Below, piece by piece: positions 46,201-56,938 of a stretch of 64,000 nucleotides of DNA. Each line of letters begins with the position of its first letter. The first letter of the stretch is position 1. Source of the stretch: Hemicentrotus pulcherrimus. Lineage: Eukaryota > Echinodermata > Echinoidea > Camarodonta > Strongylocentrotidae. The translations under genes were made by a program, and so were the position numbers. The notes below the pieces were generated by a model that was given only the letters and a program-made list of their open reading frames with translations, was not told the origin of the DNA and made no database searches. The stretch covers positions 113,485 through 177,484 of the forward strand of contig BEXV01000252.1 of NCBI GenBank assembly GCA_003118195.1, given 5' to 3'.

Positions 46201-49200
46201 AAAGTCGGGGTAAAGGACTACGAACGGTACAATAACTATACCACTATATGGTACAGGACATTTCCACACATCTTACCGACAATTTTATCTTGCATTGTTG
46301 ACATGAAGACGAAAATAATCTTCTAAAAACAACATCTGCCGATAGATCTTGATCTAAGTTTGTGCCAGTGCATTGCAAAAGTAAAAGAAGGGCCTGTTGA
46401 ACGGAGCTGCTGCGAAGTATCCAGCACGCGACGTCGCCATTTTCAATCCATTTCAATGTATAAATCACAGAAAAATGCAGGATATGGCATCGGAGCGGGA
46501 TGGCCGAGCGGTCTAAGGCGCTGGTTTCGGGTCCCGATCTACATATGTCCGCAAGAGATCGAATGCCACCTTCGTCAAAAGAAGTTTTTTTTTTTTTTTT
46601 AAGGTCAAAATCGGGGGTGCAGCCTATACGGTGCTGCAGTGTTATCACCGGCAAATACGGTATATGAAGTATTCATTCAATTCAGTCAAAGTTGTCGAAT
46701 TCATAGAAAGAAGTGCAAAAACATTAAGCAAGGGTTATACATCAAATATCGTGCTATAACTTGGACAGTATGAAATTCCTAATCCTAATTCATAATTTGT
46801 GAGTTCTGTCAGTGTTCAACTATGTAATGCTATTGGCCATATACGTAAACAAAAATGGTAAACTGTTCTCCAGCTAACAAGTAGGAATTTGATTAATTCA
46901 TTCTTTACTGTATTTTTCTGTGGAACAGTTGGAAAAGAGTCAAGAAAGTGAAGTTACAAAAGTGTATGACATTAACCTTCATGGAGTCAACATTGGAACC
47001 ATCAAGAACTTGGACATGGTAAGTAACCCCAAAATGATATTTCAAATGCTGATGATTAATTTATTAATAATTCTCTCTGCTTTATATTTTTTAATTAAAC
47101 ACATATAATTAACAACTTAATTATTTTATTGGATTTTTTTNNNNNNNNNNNNNNNNNNNNNNNNNNNNNNNNNNNNNNNNNNNNNNNNNNNNNNNNNNNN
47201 NNNNNNNNNNNNNNNNNNNNNNNNNNNNNNNNNNNNNNNNNNNNNNNNNNNNNNNNNNNNNNNNNNNNNNNNNNNNNNNNNNNNNNNNNNNNNNNNNNNN
47301 NNNNNNNNNNNNNNNNNNNNNNNNNNNNNNNNNNNNNNNNNNNNNNNNNNNNNNNNNNNNNNNNNNNNNNNNNNNNNNNNNNNNNNNNNNNNNNNNNNNN
47401 NNNNNNNNNNNNNNNNNNNNNNNNNNNNNNNNNNNNNNNNNNNNNNNNNNNNNNNNNNNNNNNNNNNNNNNNNNNNNNNNNNNNNNNNNNNNNNNNNNNN
47501 NNNNNNNNNNNNNNNNNNNNNNNNNNNNNNNNNNNNNNNNNNNNNNNNNNNNNNNNNNNNNNNNNNNNNNNNNNNNNNNNNNNNNNNNNNNNNNNNNNNN
47601 NNNNNNNNNNNNNNNNNNNNNNNNNNNNNNNNNNNNNNNNNNNNNNNNNNNNNNNNNNNNNNNNNNNNNNNNNNNNNNNNNNNNNNNNNNNNNNNNNNNN
47701 NNNNNNNNNNNNNNNNNNNNNNNNNNNNNNNNNNNNNNNNNNNNNNNNNNNNNNNNNNNNNNNNNNNNNNNNNNNNNNNNNNNNNNNNNNNNNNNNNNNN
47801 NNNNNNNNNNNNNNNNNNNNNNNNNNNNNNNNNNNNNNNNNNNNNNNNNNNNNNNNNNNNNNNNNNNNNNNNNNNNNNNNNNNNNNNNNNNNNNNNNNNN
47901 NNNNNNNNNNNNNNNNNNNNNNNNNNNNNNNNNNNNNNNNNNNNNNNNNNNNNNNNNNNNNNNNNNNNNNNNNNNNNNNNNNNNNNNNNNNNNNNNNNNN
48001 NNNNNNNNNNNNNNNNNNNNNNNNNNNNNNNNNNNNNNNNNNNNNNNNNNNNNNGTGTTTTTTTAGTAAATCAAGAATAAAAGGTGGACTGGTTGAATTG
48101 AATTGGGGCCTTTGTTAAATATTGTTTGATGTAGGCTTTAATATGTCACATTCTAAAGAAACATGAATTAGGACAAATCAATTTTTCACATACTTAGAAA
48201 ATAACAAAACTTGATTAAGGTATGAATAAGTATAGTTGTTAACTGTATATTTGCTTTTCTTAATGAAAGAGTACTGGTAATTTAGATTGATAGTTGTTTT
48301 TTATGAATAGAGTAGCTAACAGATCCAGTGCCATATTCTGTAAATGAAAGAGGGTCAAGTCGTTCGGATGTAAATTATGAACAGTAATATATCAATAAAA
48401 ATGTCAAGGAAGATTCTGAGAAAATGTTATAAATACTATTTTCTTGTTAGTTATTTGAAACGGTGTAACCTATCATTAAAAAATGTGAAACAGTAAGCAT
48501 CTCCATTTATTGATGTACCTCTTTTTTATCTTTTTTTAAATCAGTTCATAAACCTGCGAGTGCTGGATCTTTCATGCAATTGCATCAGGAATATTGAGAA
48601 TCTTGCCAACAACAAGGTAAGTGACAAGAAACATTTTCAAAGCTAACTAAGAACTTAGTTACTGTGAAATGTAATATGTATTTTATAATTCTGTGAATTA
48701 TCATGTTTAATCACATTGCTGATAAGTAAACACAGTTGTTTTATCACCTATTTTAATGTCATCGAATATTTTAGAATGAACAATTCAAAATGGTATGTAG
48801 CTTCAAAGTAGATTCTGTGGTCCCTGTCCTTATTCTAAAATTTGAAATATTCATATTTCACTTTTGCAACATATGAGAAGTGCCTAAAATAATTCTGAAA
48901 ATTGCAGTAGTTTTCAATTCTAAACTATTTCTTTATCTAAGAATTGTTCCTACAAAGTTGTTCATGACTTGTTTTTCAGGATCTGAGGGAACTGAAGATG
49001 TATGACAATAGGATCAGTGCTATTGCTAACATTGAAAGGTGGGTTGCTTTTATCATGTCTCTTTTGTTGATACCAAGGAACAACATTTTTAAAGGAATTT
49101 ATTATTTGGGTGGAATGGATGTGGTAATTGTATATTAGAATGTATCTTTTAATTTCAATCTCTTTAGTGAGTCAGGAAAACTTAAATGGGTACACCATGT

Positions 49201-52200
49201 GTGTGTAGTCCTAGGAGGAATGGGGTATTATTTCTTGGTGAGATTTGTTAGTTCTTGAAACAGCAGTTGTATTTAATTCTTTCATGGGTATAGTTTTGAC
49301 AAGAACTTGTAGATCTTTCGAGGAAAGAGACAATCTCAACATTTCGGATAGTGTTCTCTGTCCATCGCCAGGAGAATGGCTTGACAATATCTGATGAATA
49401 TGCATCTCTTGTGCAAAATTTCTTAAGCTTATAATTCAATTTGGTGCTCAAATTGCTGATGAAAATGTGACATTGGTTTACCCCAGTATGCAGGTGTACA
49501 TATTATTTCAGTCGTTATTCTTTTAATCACTGACCTTAAAAACAGGGGTGGGTTAAAAGTCTAAAACCATATGGGAAATGCTTGTTACAAGATTCGTAAC
49601 CATTTATTATGTGGTGTTAATTTTATCTATTCACAGGTTACAAGAGTTATGTTCACTTCAACTTCAGCACAACAAAATCAGAACAATAGGTAAGAAAGTT
49701 AAGAATCATTGTCATAATTTCTTGGTTTGTCAGTCATTGAATTCATGTTTCCGATATGTTTTGTACTTATCATCACATAGACTTTTAAAATTAGTATATC
49801 AAATCTTTAATGTTATAATAGATTTTCTGCCAGTCAATAAACTGCTTGAATTACCAGTAATATAAGTATTATATTATATATTTGTTTTATTTTGTGCTGA
49901 GGTTTATAACAGAGATGAGAAAAGTAGATCTTCTTGACATTATGTGTACTTGTGATCATAAACAAAAGATATATTTGTTTAATAACAAAAACAAAATGGG
50001 ACAGATAATGACACTTTCCATGATGCATGAAAAATGATAGAACTTATACTGCATTCTGTACAAGATGACATACATTTAGGCTGAGCAAAAAAATGTTATC
50101 AGTTAGCATGATATCTTTTTCTTTCCTTTTCAGGCAAAGGACTTGCATTGTCAAGAAAGCTAAAGATTCTTAGATTAGATAGCAATTATTTGGGGAAGAT
50201 AGAAGCCAGGGAGTTAGCGGCGTGTTCACAGCTCACCTATCTAGATGTCAGCTCCAACAAGCTTGATAGCTTATCTGTGAGTACTTAAAAGTATAGTAAA
50301 ATGCAGTGAACTTACCGATGTGAACTAATGTCAAAATATATCATGTGCAAGTGGTTTGTTTAAAATTATCAGATATGGAAATTACTCGGGTTTCATAAAA
50401 ATAAGAAGATTACTAATTTATTAGTAGTAGTATACCCACATATTTCAAAAACCTCTTCAGATTTTGATGAAATTTATGTTTGTCTTTGTTCCTGTTTATA
50501 TTCTTTTAAAAATATTTAAACATTTCACAAAAAGGAACCATCCTATTAAGCATTCTTGTAAACTAAATTTTCTGATTTACAATATGGCTCCTAAAGTTTT
50601 GAAGATTATGTCATGAGAAGCTTCNTTTAGAAATTGTTTCTGTTTTGGTTTGTAAAATTGCTCTATGGCGGAGGCATCATTTTCGACTGCGCGCAGTCGA
50701 AGTTCCATCTAGTTTAATAACATTGTACTTATTATTATTACATACACTATAGAGGAGTACATTTTGAAATGAATAAATTATGTTGGTAATTCCAACCTAA
50801 TATGAAATTAGTATATCAATCTGTAATGTAATAATATATTATCTGCCCGACAATAAACTGCTTGAATTAATATAATTACCATATATGCCATAATATATAT
50901 TTATTTTGTTGTGTGCTTAGGTGCATAACAGAGATGATAAAAGTAGATATTTTTTTTTTTGCATTTTGTTGTACTTCTAATGACAAACAAAATGTGACAG
51001 ATAATGACACTTCCAATATGATGCATGAAAAATGATAGAACTTATACTGCACTCTGTACAAGATGACATACATTTAGACTGAGCAAAAAATTATGTTATC
51101 AGTTGGCATGATATCTTTTCTTTCATTTTCAGGCAAAGGACTTGCATTGTCAAGAAAGCTAAAGATTCTTAGATTAGATAGCAATTATTTGGGGAAGATA
51201 GAAGCCAGGGAGTTAGCAGCGTGTTCACAGCTCACCTATCTAGATGTCAGCTCCAACAAGCTTGATAGCTTATCTGTGAGTACTTAAAAGTATAGTAAAA
51301 TGCAGTGAACTTACCGATGTGAACTAATGTCAAAATATATCATGTGCAAGTGGTTTGTTTAAAATTATCAGATATGGAAATTACTCGGGTTTCATAAAAA
51401 TAAGAAGATTACTAATTTATTAGTAGTAGTATACCCACATATTTCAAAAACCTCTTCAGATTTTGATGAAATTTATGTTTGTCTTTGTTCCTGTTTATAT
51501 TCTTTTAAAAATATTTAAACATTTCACAAAAAGGAACCATCCTATTAAGCATTCTTGTAAACTAAATTTTCTGATTTACAATATGGCTCCTAAAGTTTTG
51601 AAGATTATGTCATGAGAAGCTTCTCTACATCAACTTATACAAATCTTCAAATATGTGACTGTCTTACTGACTCATGCAGAAGACCTTTGTGTTCATTTTC
51701 ATGGTCGAGGAAGATTAATTCTAATTTGTAAAATGTCTTTCTTCTTCAGGCCTTGAATGCTCTGTCGTCATTAGAAGAACTCAGAGCAACACACAATTGT
51801 TTAAGAGCTGTTACAGATCTCAAGAGATGCCGTAAGGTAAGTTATAAAAAGATACTTTTTTCACAGGATTGTTGCAGAAATAGAAGATGAGCAAGAAGAA
51901 GCAGTTTAAAAACTAAGACATTTGAACAAGAGGACAGAGAAAGGAGATGATTAGTGAAATGAATATTTGGTTGAAATTGAAATATACAGAACTGAAGGAT
52001 AGTATTCTTCTAAAAGAGATAAAGAACAAATGGAAACCATGGAGTATGTTTTAATGTATGATAAATTGAAGTTGAAGACGAAGGGGGTGATGAAAACTAA
52101 GGATAAACACTGCATAAACTATGCATTGGAAAACAGACAAATGCTAATAATGAAATGTATTTTATTTTTGTTATTTCAGCTACAAGAGCTTGATGTATCC

Positions 52201-55200
52201 AACAACAAGATAGCAGATCTAAGTGGACTCAAGAGCCTTCATAACTTGACTGTGAGTACTTTAACATTTGTCTGAGAGAGACACTAGGAGTAACTAAGAA
52301 AAGGCAGCAGATTTTTTTTTTTTTATAAATAATTGTGGATTATTAATTTCCTTTTCATGTAAACATTCATATAGCTAATTACTTATAAGTATGGATTTTT
52401 CATCACATGAAAGTCCTTTCTTTTCATAGTCAATTATGTTTTTTTATGGACTGAAGTTTCTCATGGCTTTAATCTTTGTTGAGTATGTTTGTCAGTCATT
52501 CAAATTTTGTTGTTGGACTCAATTGTCACATTTTCTTATAATCCCTCTTTGACAAAGATTGAAATATTTTTTTTAACATACCATATTGGATTTGTACCTA
52601 GGAGATATGCAAGTTTTGGTCATTTTTCATATTCCGTGTTGTTTCTTATCAGGTTCTGATGATATCTCACAATCAACTGACTTCAGACACTCTGAAAGCT
52701 GTAGAAAAGCTAAAGTAAGTTCATCCCTTTATTCTCTTTACCTTCACCGTTAAATTATGTCCTTTGCATCCACATCTCTTGTTACTGTGACATCATAATA
52801 AATCCATTTTAAACAGGATGAACTAGTGTGCTTACTTATAAAGAAATTATGTGATTATGTATCATGGGGACAGGCGCATCTGAAAAAATTCCCATTTTGC
52901 CTTATCTTGACTACTACATACGTCAACCGGTATTACACCCTTCCCCTTTATACACACATCTAACATAGAATAATAACTCCCACATTGAAACAGCTCAACT
53001 TGTATTATCGTACTAATAGATGAATTACTAGTTGATTATTTCTAAAGGAATGGGAAAGAGGAGTTGTCATCGTATCCTGTTTAAATGTCTTGAGCTCTAT
53101 CCTTCTCTCTCTCCTCTCCACCTTCCTAAAACTGTTTGCATGTATTATGAAATTTCCATTTATTATCTGATTGTTATACTCATTGTATGATTTCCGATTG
53201 GTCAAAGTAAATCTTGTGTCCTAATATTTTGTCTGCCAGGGCGCTACACACGATAGATATCTCCCACAACAAGATCACTGAATTGGAGTTCCTTGTAGAT
53301 CAGTTCCCCGCCCTTGAAGTACTAAATGTCAGCAACAACAGGATCGTCAGGTGGAAAGCAGTGGTACGAAAAACAATTTTGTTATTTTCAAATCGTGTCC
53401 TTAATCTGGGATTATGTGTACTCATTTAAAGCCCCTCTAAATTTTGGGGAGTCTCAAATATTTGATAGCAAAATTTGACTTCAATTGTATAAAGATGTGA
53501 AAGAGGATGCCATTTAACACACAATTTTGCCAAGATTTTAAAAAGATATACATTTTAAGGCCGGTATTTAATTACAGAATACAACATTTTAGTTTTCTGT
53601 TGTATGCAGAAAACCTAGATACTTGCAGATGTGTTTGTTAAATGACATCCTCTTTCCCATTATGATTTAATTTAAGTGAAAGTTTGCTATCAAATTTTGA
53701 GGCTCCCAACACTTTAGAGGGGCTTTAAAGTACACACAAGTCCAGCTTGTCATGATTGGTTTCCAATAGGATCAAGGATCATATATTTGATTACTCTTTC
53801 AACCTTTGTCAATCAGTTGAGACTCTGATCCATTCTTTCAATTCAAAATGTGTGTACATATGTCCATGATGATTCTTGGTTGTATCAAATTGTATTGAGC
53901 GCTCTGTGGTCAAAGAATGGTGCACATGGACACATCCCGGTAACTGTCTTAGAATTCAAAATCTTTTTATTGAAAACTTTAGGGATATAATATGTATTAC
54001 ATTGTGTAGTTACATGAATGTATTTTTAATTCTATAATTTAAAAATAATGAATTATGAAAATGTTTATTTAAAGATTTATTTTTAGTTTTATTAATTAGT
54101 TTATTTATTTATTTTGAATTTTTAAAAAATAATTTAAAATGATATAAAAATAAAAAAATATACAAAATAAGAAATAAAAACCATAGAATTTCATTTTTTT
54201 TCTTCTAATTAATGCAATTACTTGAATGACTTATAATTAGTCCTCTGAGGTTAATAATAATCTTGTATTGCTTGGAACCATATCACGCAGCTATCTCTTC
54301 ATAGATGTCAGTGTCTGTCAGAGCTTTATGTCCAAGGCAATCCCTTCGCACTACCAGAAGGAGAAAAACCAAGGTAATTATTTGATGTCTCTCAGATCTG
54401 ATTTCTTACTAGAATGATAGGGCTGTTCCCCATATCTATTTTTGCTGTACAAGTTACCATTGTTATTCACTGATACGTAATTCATTGTGATTTTAATTTT
54501 AACATTCTAAAATGGCAAGTTAAAGAGTTGTTGCATCATTAAATGATATAAATATTTATGTTCATAATTGAAGGAAAAAAATCTTTTTCCTCTGTTCATC
54601 ATACATCCATCTACATGTATTTATGGCAATGATTATGAACTGTCAACATAGAAAATGGGTTACAATGTCATTTCTTTTGTGTACACTGTATTTGAATGAT
54701 ATGGAAATGAAGTGTCTTGTATTCACTGTTTATCTTCCATGTTTTGTACAGCTATCACCAGGAGCTGCAGGCTACTCTCTTGGGTCTGGAGATTCTGGAT
54801 GGAGCTGTGATTAAGAGGAATGCAGGTAGTAAAACAGCCCCCATCATGAGACCCATGTCAGCATCAACAGGTATGATTAAAGGCTAACTGGTGTACTCAT
54901 ACTATCAACAAATTCTTTAATAGTCATGATGAAATTGTCTGTATTGCAGTTTTACAATGTTATGTATTTTGTAGGAACCACAATAGAAAATCTATTTATC
55001 TTTTAAAAAAAGTAGATTTGATGTGATAAAAAGGAGCATTAACTTTAGGAGAGAACCAGATTCACTAACATCAACATCTGTAATATTAATGTATGTATGA
55101 AATACAATTCATGTACATTATTTTATCCACGAATCATAAAAAAAGAACAATTTTTTTTAAAGGTCTTTAGAAATGTATATGGCTTTCACATGTGGATTTT

Positions 55201-56938
55201 GATTACATTGGCTTTAATGGAGTGATGTACCTTATTTAGTTTTTAAACCATGTCATTAGCAAAGATAACACAGATAATGTAGACATAGAGAAGGACTTAT
55301 GGGCTTGTTGATATCAACTAAAATGTAATGTATAAAGTACCAAGCTTAACTGAAGTTTGGATTTGATATTGAAATGTATTTCTTTCTGTTTTGGTTTCAG
55401 TGGTGAGTTCGAGACAAGTGGAGAATCAGCTGAAGCATTCTGACCAAGACCTGGCTGATTTCATGACCAGCCTTTCAAACAGGTAGGTGAAAGATTGGTA
55501 GCTGGATAATATAGATGGATAGATGAATGAATCGCTTAGTAGGTGGTTGGGTGCAAAGGATGACTTGGTTTGTGGATCAAGGAATTGGTGAATAGATGGA
55601 TGAGTACATGTATGAAAGCATGACTGTATTATGAGGGGGATTGGTCAACATCCTGATGTGAAAGCAGATGAATGGAAGGGTTGATGAATAGTTGGATGGA
55701 GGAATGTATTGGTGGAGATTTGAATAGATAGTTGAATTGATAGATAGATTCATGCATACATAAAGCCATTTATTTATAATTGTGTAGGTGGATGGATGGA
55801 TAATGAGATTGATGAATAGGTGGAAAGCTATATAGAATGGATTGGTAAATCAAGTTATTAAGTGGATGGTTTAATGTAGGCCTTCCTGTGTAGGTAGGTA
55901 ATTCATAGTACTTTTTCCCCTGACTGAATCAATAAATGGAGGGATGAATTGATTTAATTTTTGAAGATTGGGCCTTTACTTTGTACCTCTGAATCTTGAC
56001 AAATTTGCATCCCCCATCTGAAATATTCTTGAAATCATATCTCATCTTCTGCCAGGTTTGCCAACATCCGTACCGTGTTGAACACCCTACCCAGCGAGCC
56101 TCCTAGGCAGAGACCCATGACAGGGTTCTCAGATGATCTATCAATACGAAGCGTGTCCGCCATGTCAGACGGTAGACCAAAGACCAGGTGCAACAGGTAA
56201 GGATTTGAAAAATTACTGAAATCATTAAGGAAGAAAGGGATGCACAGAAGGACAAGAGCATTTTTTTTGTTACAAGATTTACCTTTAATATATGTTAACC
56301 TGTTGCCTACAGGAACCTGGTGGTCCCTGTACTAAGCCTATGGGAATCAAAGAGTTCAGTAGTCATGGGGTTAAATTAGATTTGGGCACTTGATGTCCAA
56401 TGTCCAAAGTAACACCAATTACTTTTAACCATTTAACCTTAAAAGAGGCCCAGAAATATTAAAGCCCCATATGTTCTATAATATATTAAGCCTGAAAATC
56501 ATACAAAAGCCAGAAGCCTGGCATCCTTTCATACTACTATATGAAGGCATCAATTTGCATTTCATTTTTTGCTTCTATTAGAAATTGCGATAACCTTTTG
56601 ATGAAGCTAAATTAAAAATGTTTCACTGATCAAAAAAGGGGTCTACAGGAAGACAATTTGATATAAGTGAATACCCCTAGAAAGCCCCCAGGCCATGGAC
56701 CATCTACTGTGCTGTGACATGCTGAACAAGACATGCACTAAAAGGGACCGGCAGAGGCGACGATGTGGCTCTTACTTTACTAGATATTTGGAAATAGTTG
56801 TGCAATATGACTCAAAATCATGATAATACCCAGATAATCACCAACTTGGTTGTCATTATATATGATTCGTCTTCTCCTTGCAGTCGGAGCAGAATTGCGG
56901 AAGCCAAGGCCTTTGCATCCCAAAACTTTTCAAGGTAG
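43209..56938 (+). CDS. SDS22-like leucine-rich-repeat protein, 16 exons, 570 aa
   Basis: Exons: 43209-43438, 45489-45729, 46929-47018, 48545-48616, 48980-49038, 49637-49689, 50134-50276 or its copy 51133-51275, 51750-51836, 52180-52251, 52653-52714, 53240-53363, 54291-54373, 54752-54870, 55401-55482, 56056-56196, 56884-56938 (TAG). Using one copy of the duplicated exon gives an unbroken 570-residue protein. Residues 1-160 are basic and Ser-rich (start MSAARKISSSRAASS), with DGIVFTNKEAVSAWVNGGG. About nine 22-residue SDS22-type LRRs follow, such as FINLRVLDLSCNCIRNIENL, KLQELDVSNNKIADLSGL and ALHTIDISHNKITELEFL. The LRR cap is CLSELYVQGNPFALPEGEKP and LLGLEILDG. The C-terminus is Arg/Ser-rich and ends RIAEAKAFASQNFSR. 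SDS22-type LRRs bind protein partners, often in phosphatase, ciliary or centrosomal contexts. I do not recognise the orthologue. Confidence 0.8.
44187..45216. mobile_element. Non-autonomous DNA transposon of about 1.03 kb with terminal inverted repeats
   Basis: The left end reads GGGAGCCGTTACTCGAAACC. The complement of the right end is GGGGCTGTTTCTCGAAACC. Sub-terminal blocks also match in inverted orientation (TTTCACGAAGC on the left, and the complement of GCTTCGTGAAACGG on the right). A second copy with a nearly identical left half begins at 63541. No transposase frame is visible. It lies in intron 1 of the LRR gene. Confidence 0.85.
46148..46662. mobile_element. MITE with TACCGTATTTGCCGGCG ends carrying an inserted tRNA-like segment
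   Basis: The ends TACCGTATTTGCCGGCG and CACCGGCAAATACGGTA are inverted and match the short MITE at 2506-2632. The expanded interior holds a tRNA-Leu/Ser-like piece at about 46490-46575 and a run of T (about 46586-46600). It lies in the intron upstream of LRR exon 3. Confidence 0.8.
46490..46575 (+). pseudogene. tRNA-Leu/Ser-like pseudogene or SINE head
   Basis: GGATGGCCGAGCGGTCTAAG is a perfect type II tRNA D-arm with box A, followed by GCGCTGGTTTCGGGTCCC. The B-box region reads GAGATCGAATGCC instead of the expected GGTTCGAATCC, and the anticodon arm does not pair well. A T run follows, as after a pol III transcript. It is likely decayed. Confidence 0.6.
47141..48054. other. Assembly gap (N run, 914 bases)
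   Basis: The run of N lies in the intron between LRR exons 3 and 4. The protein reads smoothly across (IKNLDM|FINLRVLDL) with correct LRR spacing, so a missing exon is not required. Confidence 0.95.
48056..48260. repeat. Dispersed repeat, third copy of the 21.6-22.2 kb family
   Basis: It shares TGGACTGGTTGAATT, TGTCACATTCT(A/C)AAG, AGGACAAATC, AAGGTATGAATAA and GTTGTTAACTGTAT with the copies at 21610-22175. It begins at the edge of the gap. Confidence 0.7.
49185..49500. mobile_element. Possible decayed retroelement remnant
   Basis: It begins with TACACCATGTGTG and AGTCCTAGGAGGAATG, the same motif found in the arms of the foldback at 34423-34812. On the minus strand, GATGGACAGAGAACACTATC then CGAAATGTTGAG resembles short motifs seen near the ends of some retroelements. 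Evidence is thin. Confidence 0.3.
50134..51625 (+). repeat. Near-identical direct duplication containing an LRR exon, first copy ending at an N
   Basis: Copies at about 50134-50624 and 51133-51623 are offset by 999 bases and almost identical. The exon differs by one synonymous base (GCG/GCA). Sequence upstream (about 49850-50130 against 50870-51130) is more diverged. The single N at 50625 lies exactly where the first copy ends. The exon is 143 bases, so including both would shift the frame. Confidence 0.9.
53425..53729. mobile_element. MITE of about 305 bp with TTTAAAGCCCCTCTAAA ends
   Basis: The left end TTTAAAGCCCCTCTAAA and the right end TTTAGAGGGGCTTTAAA are exact inverted repeats. The match extends inward (TTTGATAGCAAA against TTTGCTATCAAA; GAGGATGCCATTTAACA against TGTTAAATGACATCCTC). 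It lies in the intron after LRR exon 11. Confidence 0.9.

Noticed and set aside
46490..46575. Functional tRNA gene
   Set aside because: Box B and anticodon arm are degenerate; kept only as a pseudogene.
47129..48118. Long open frame of unknown residues
   Set aside because: It is the N gap read as open sequence.
50134..51275. Mutually exclusive LRR exons
   Set aside because: Near identity including introns and the N at 50625 favour assembly duplication.
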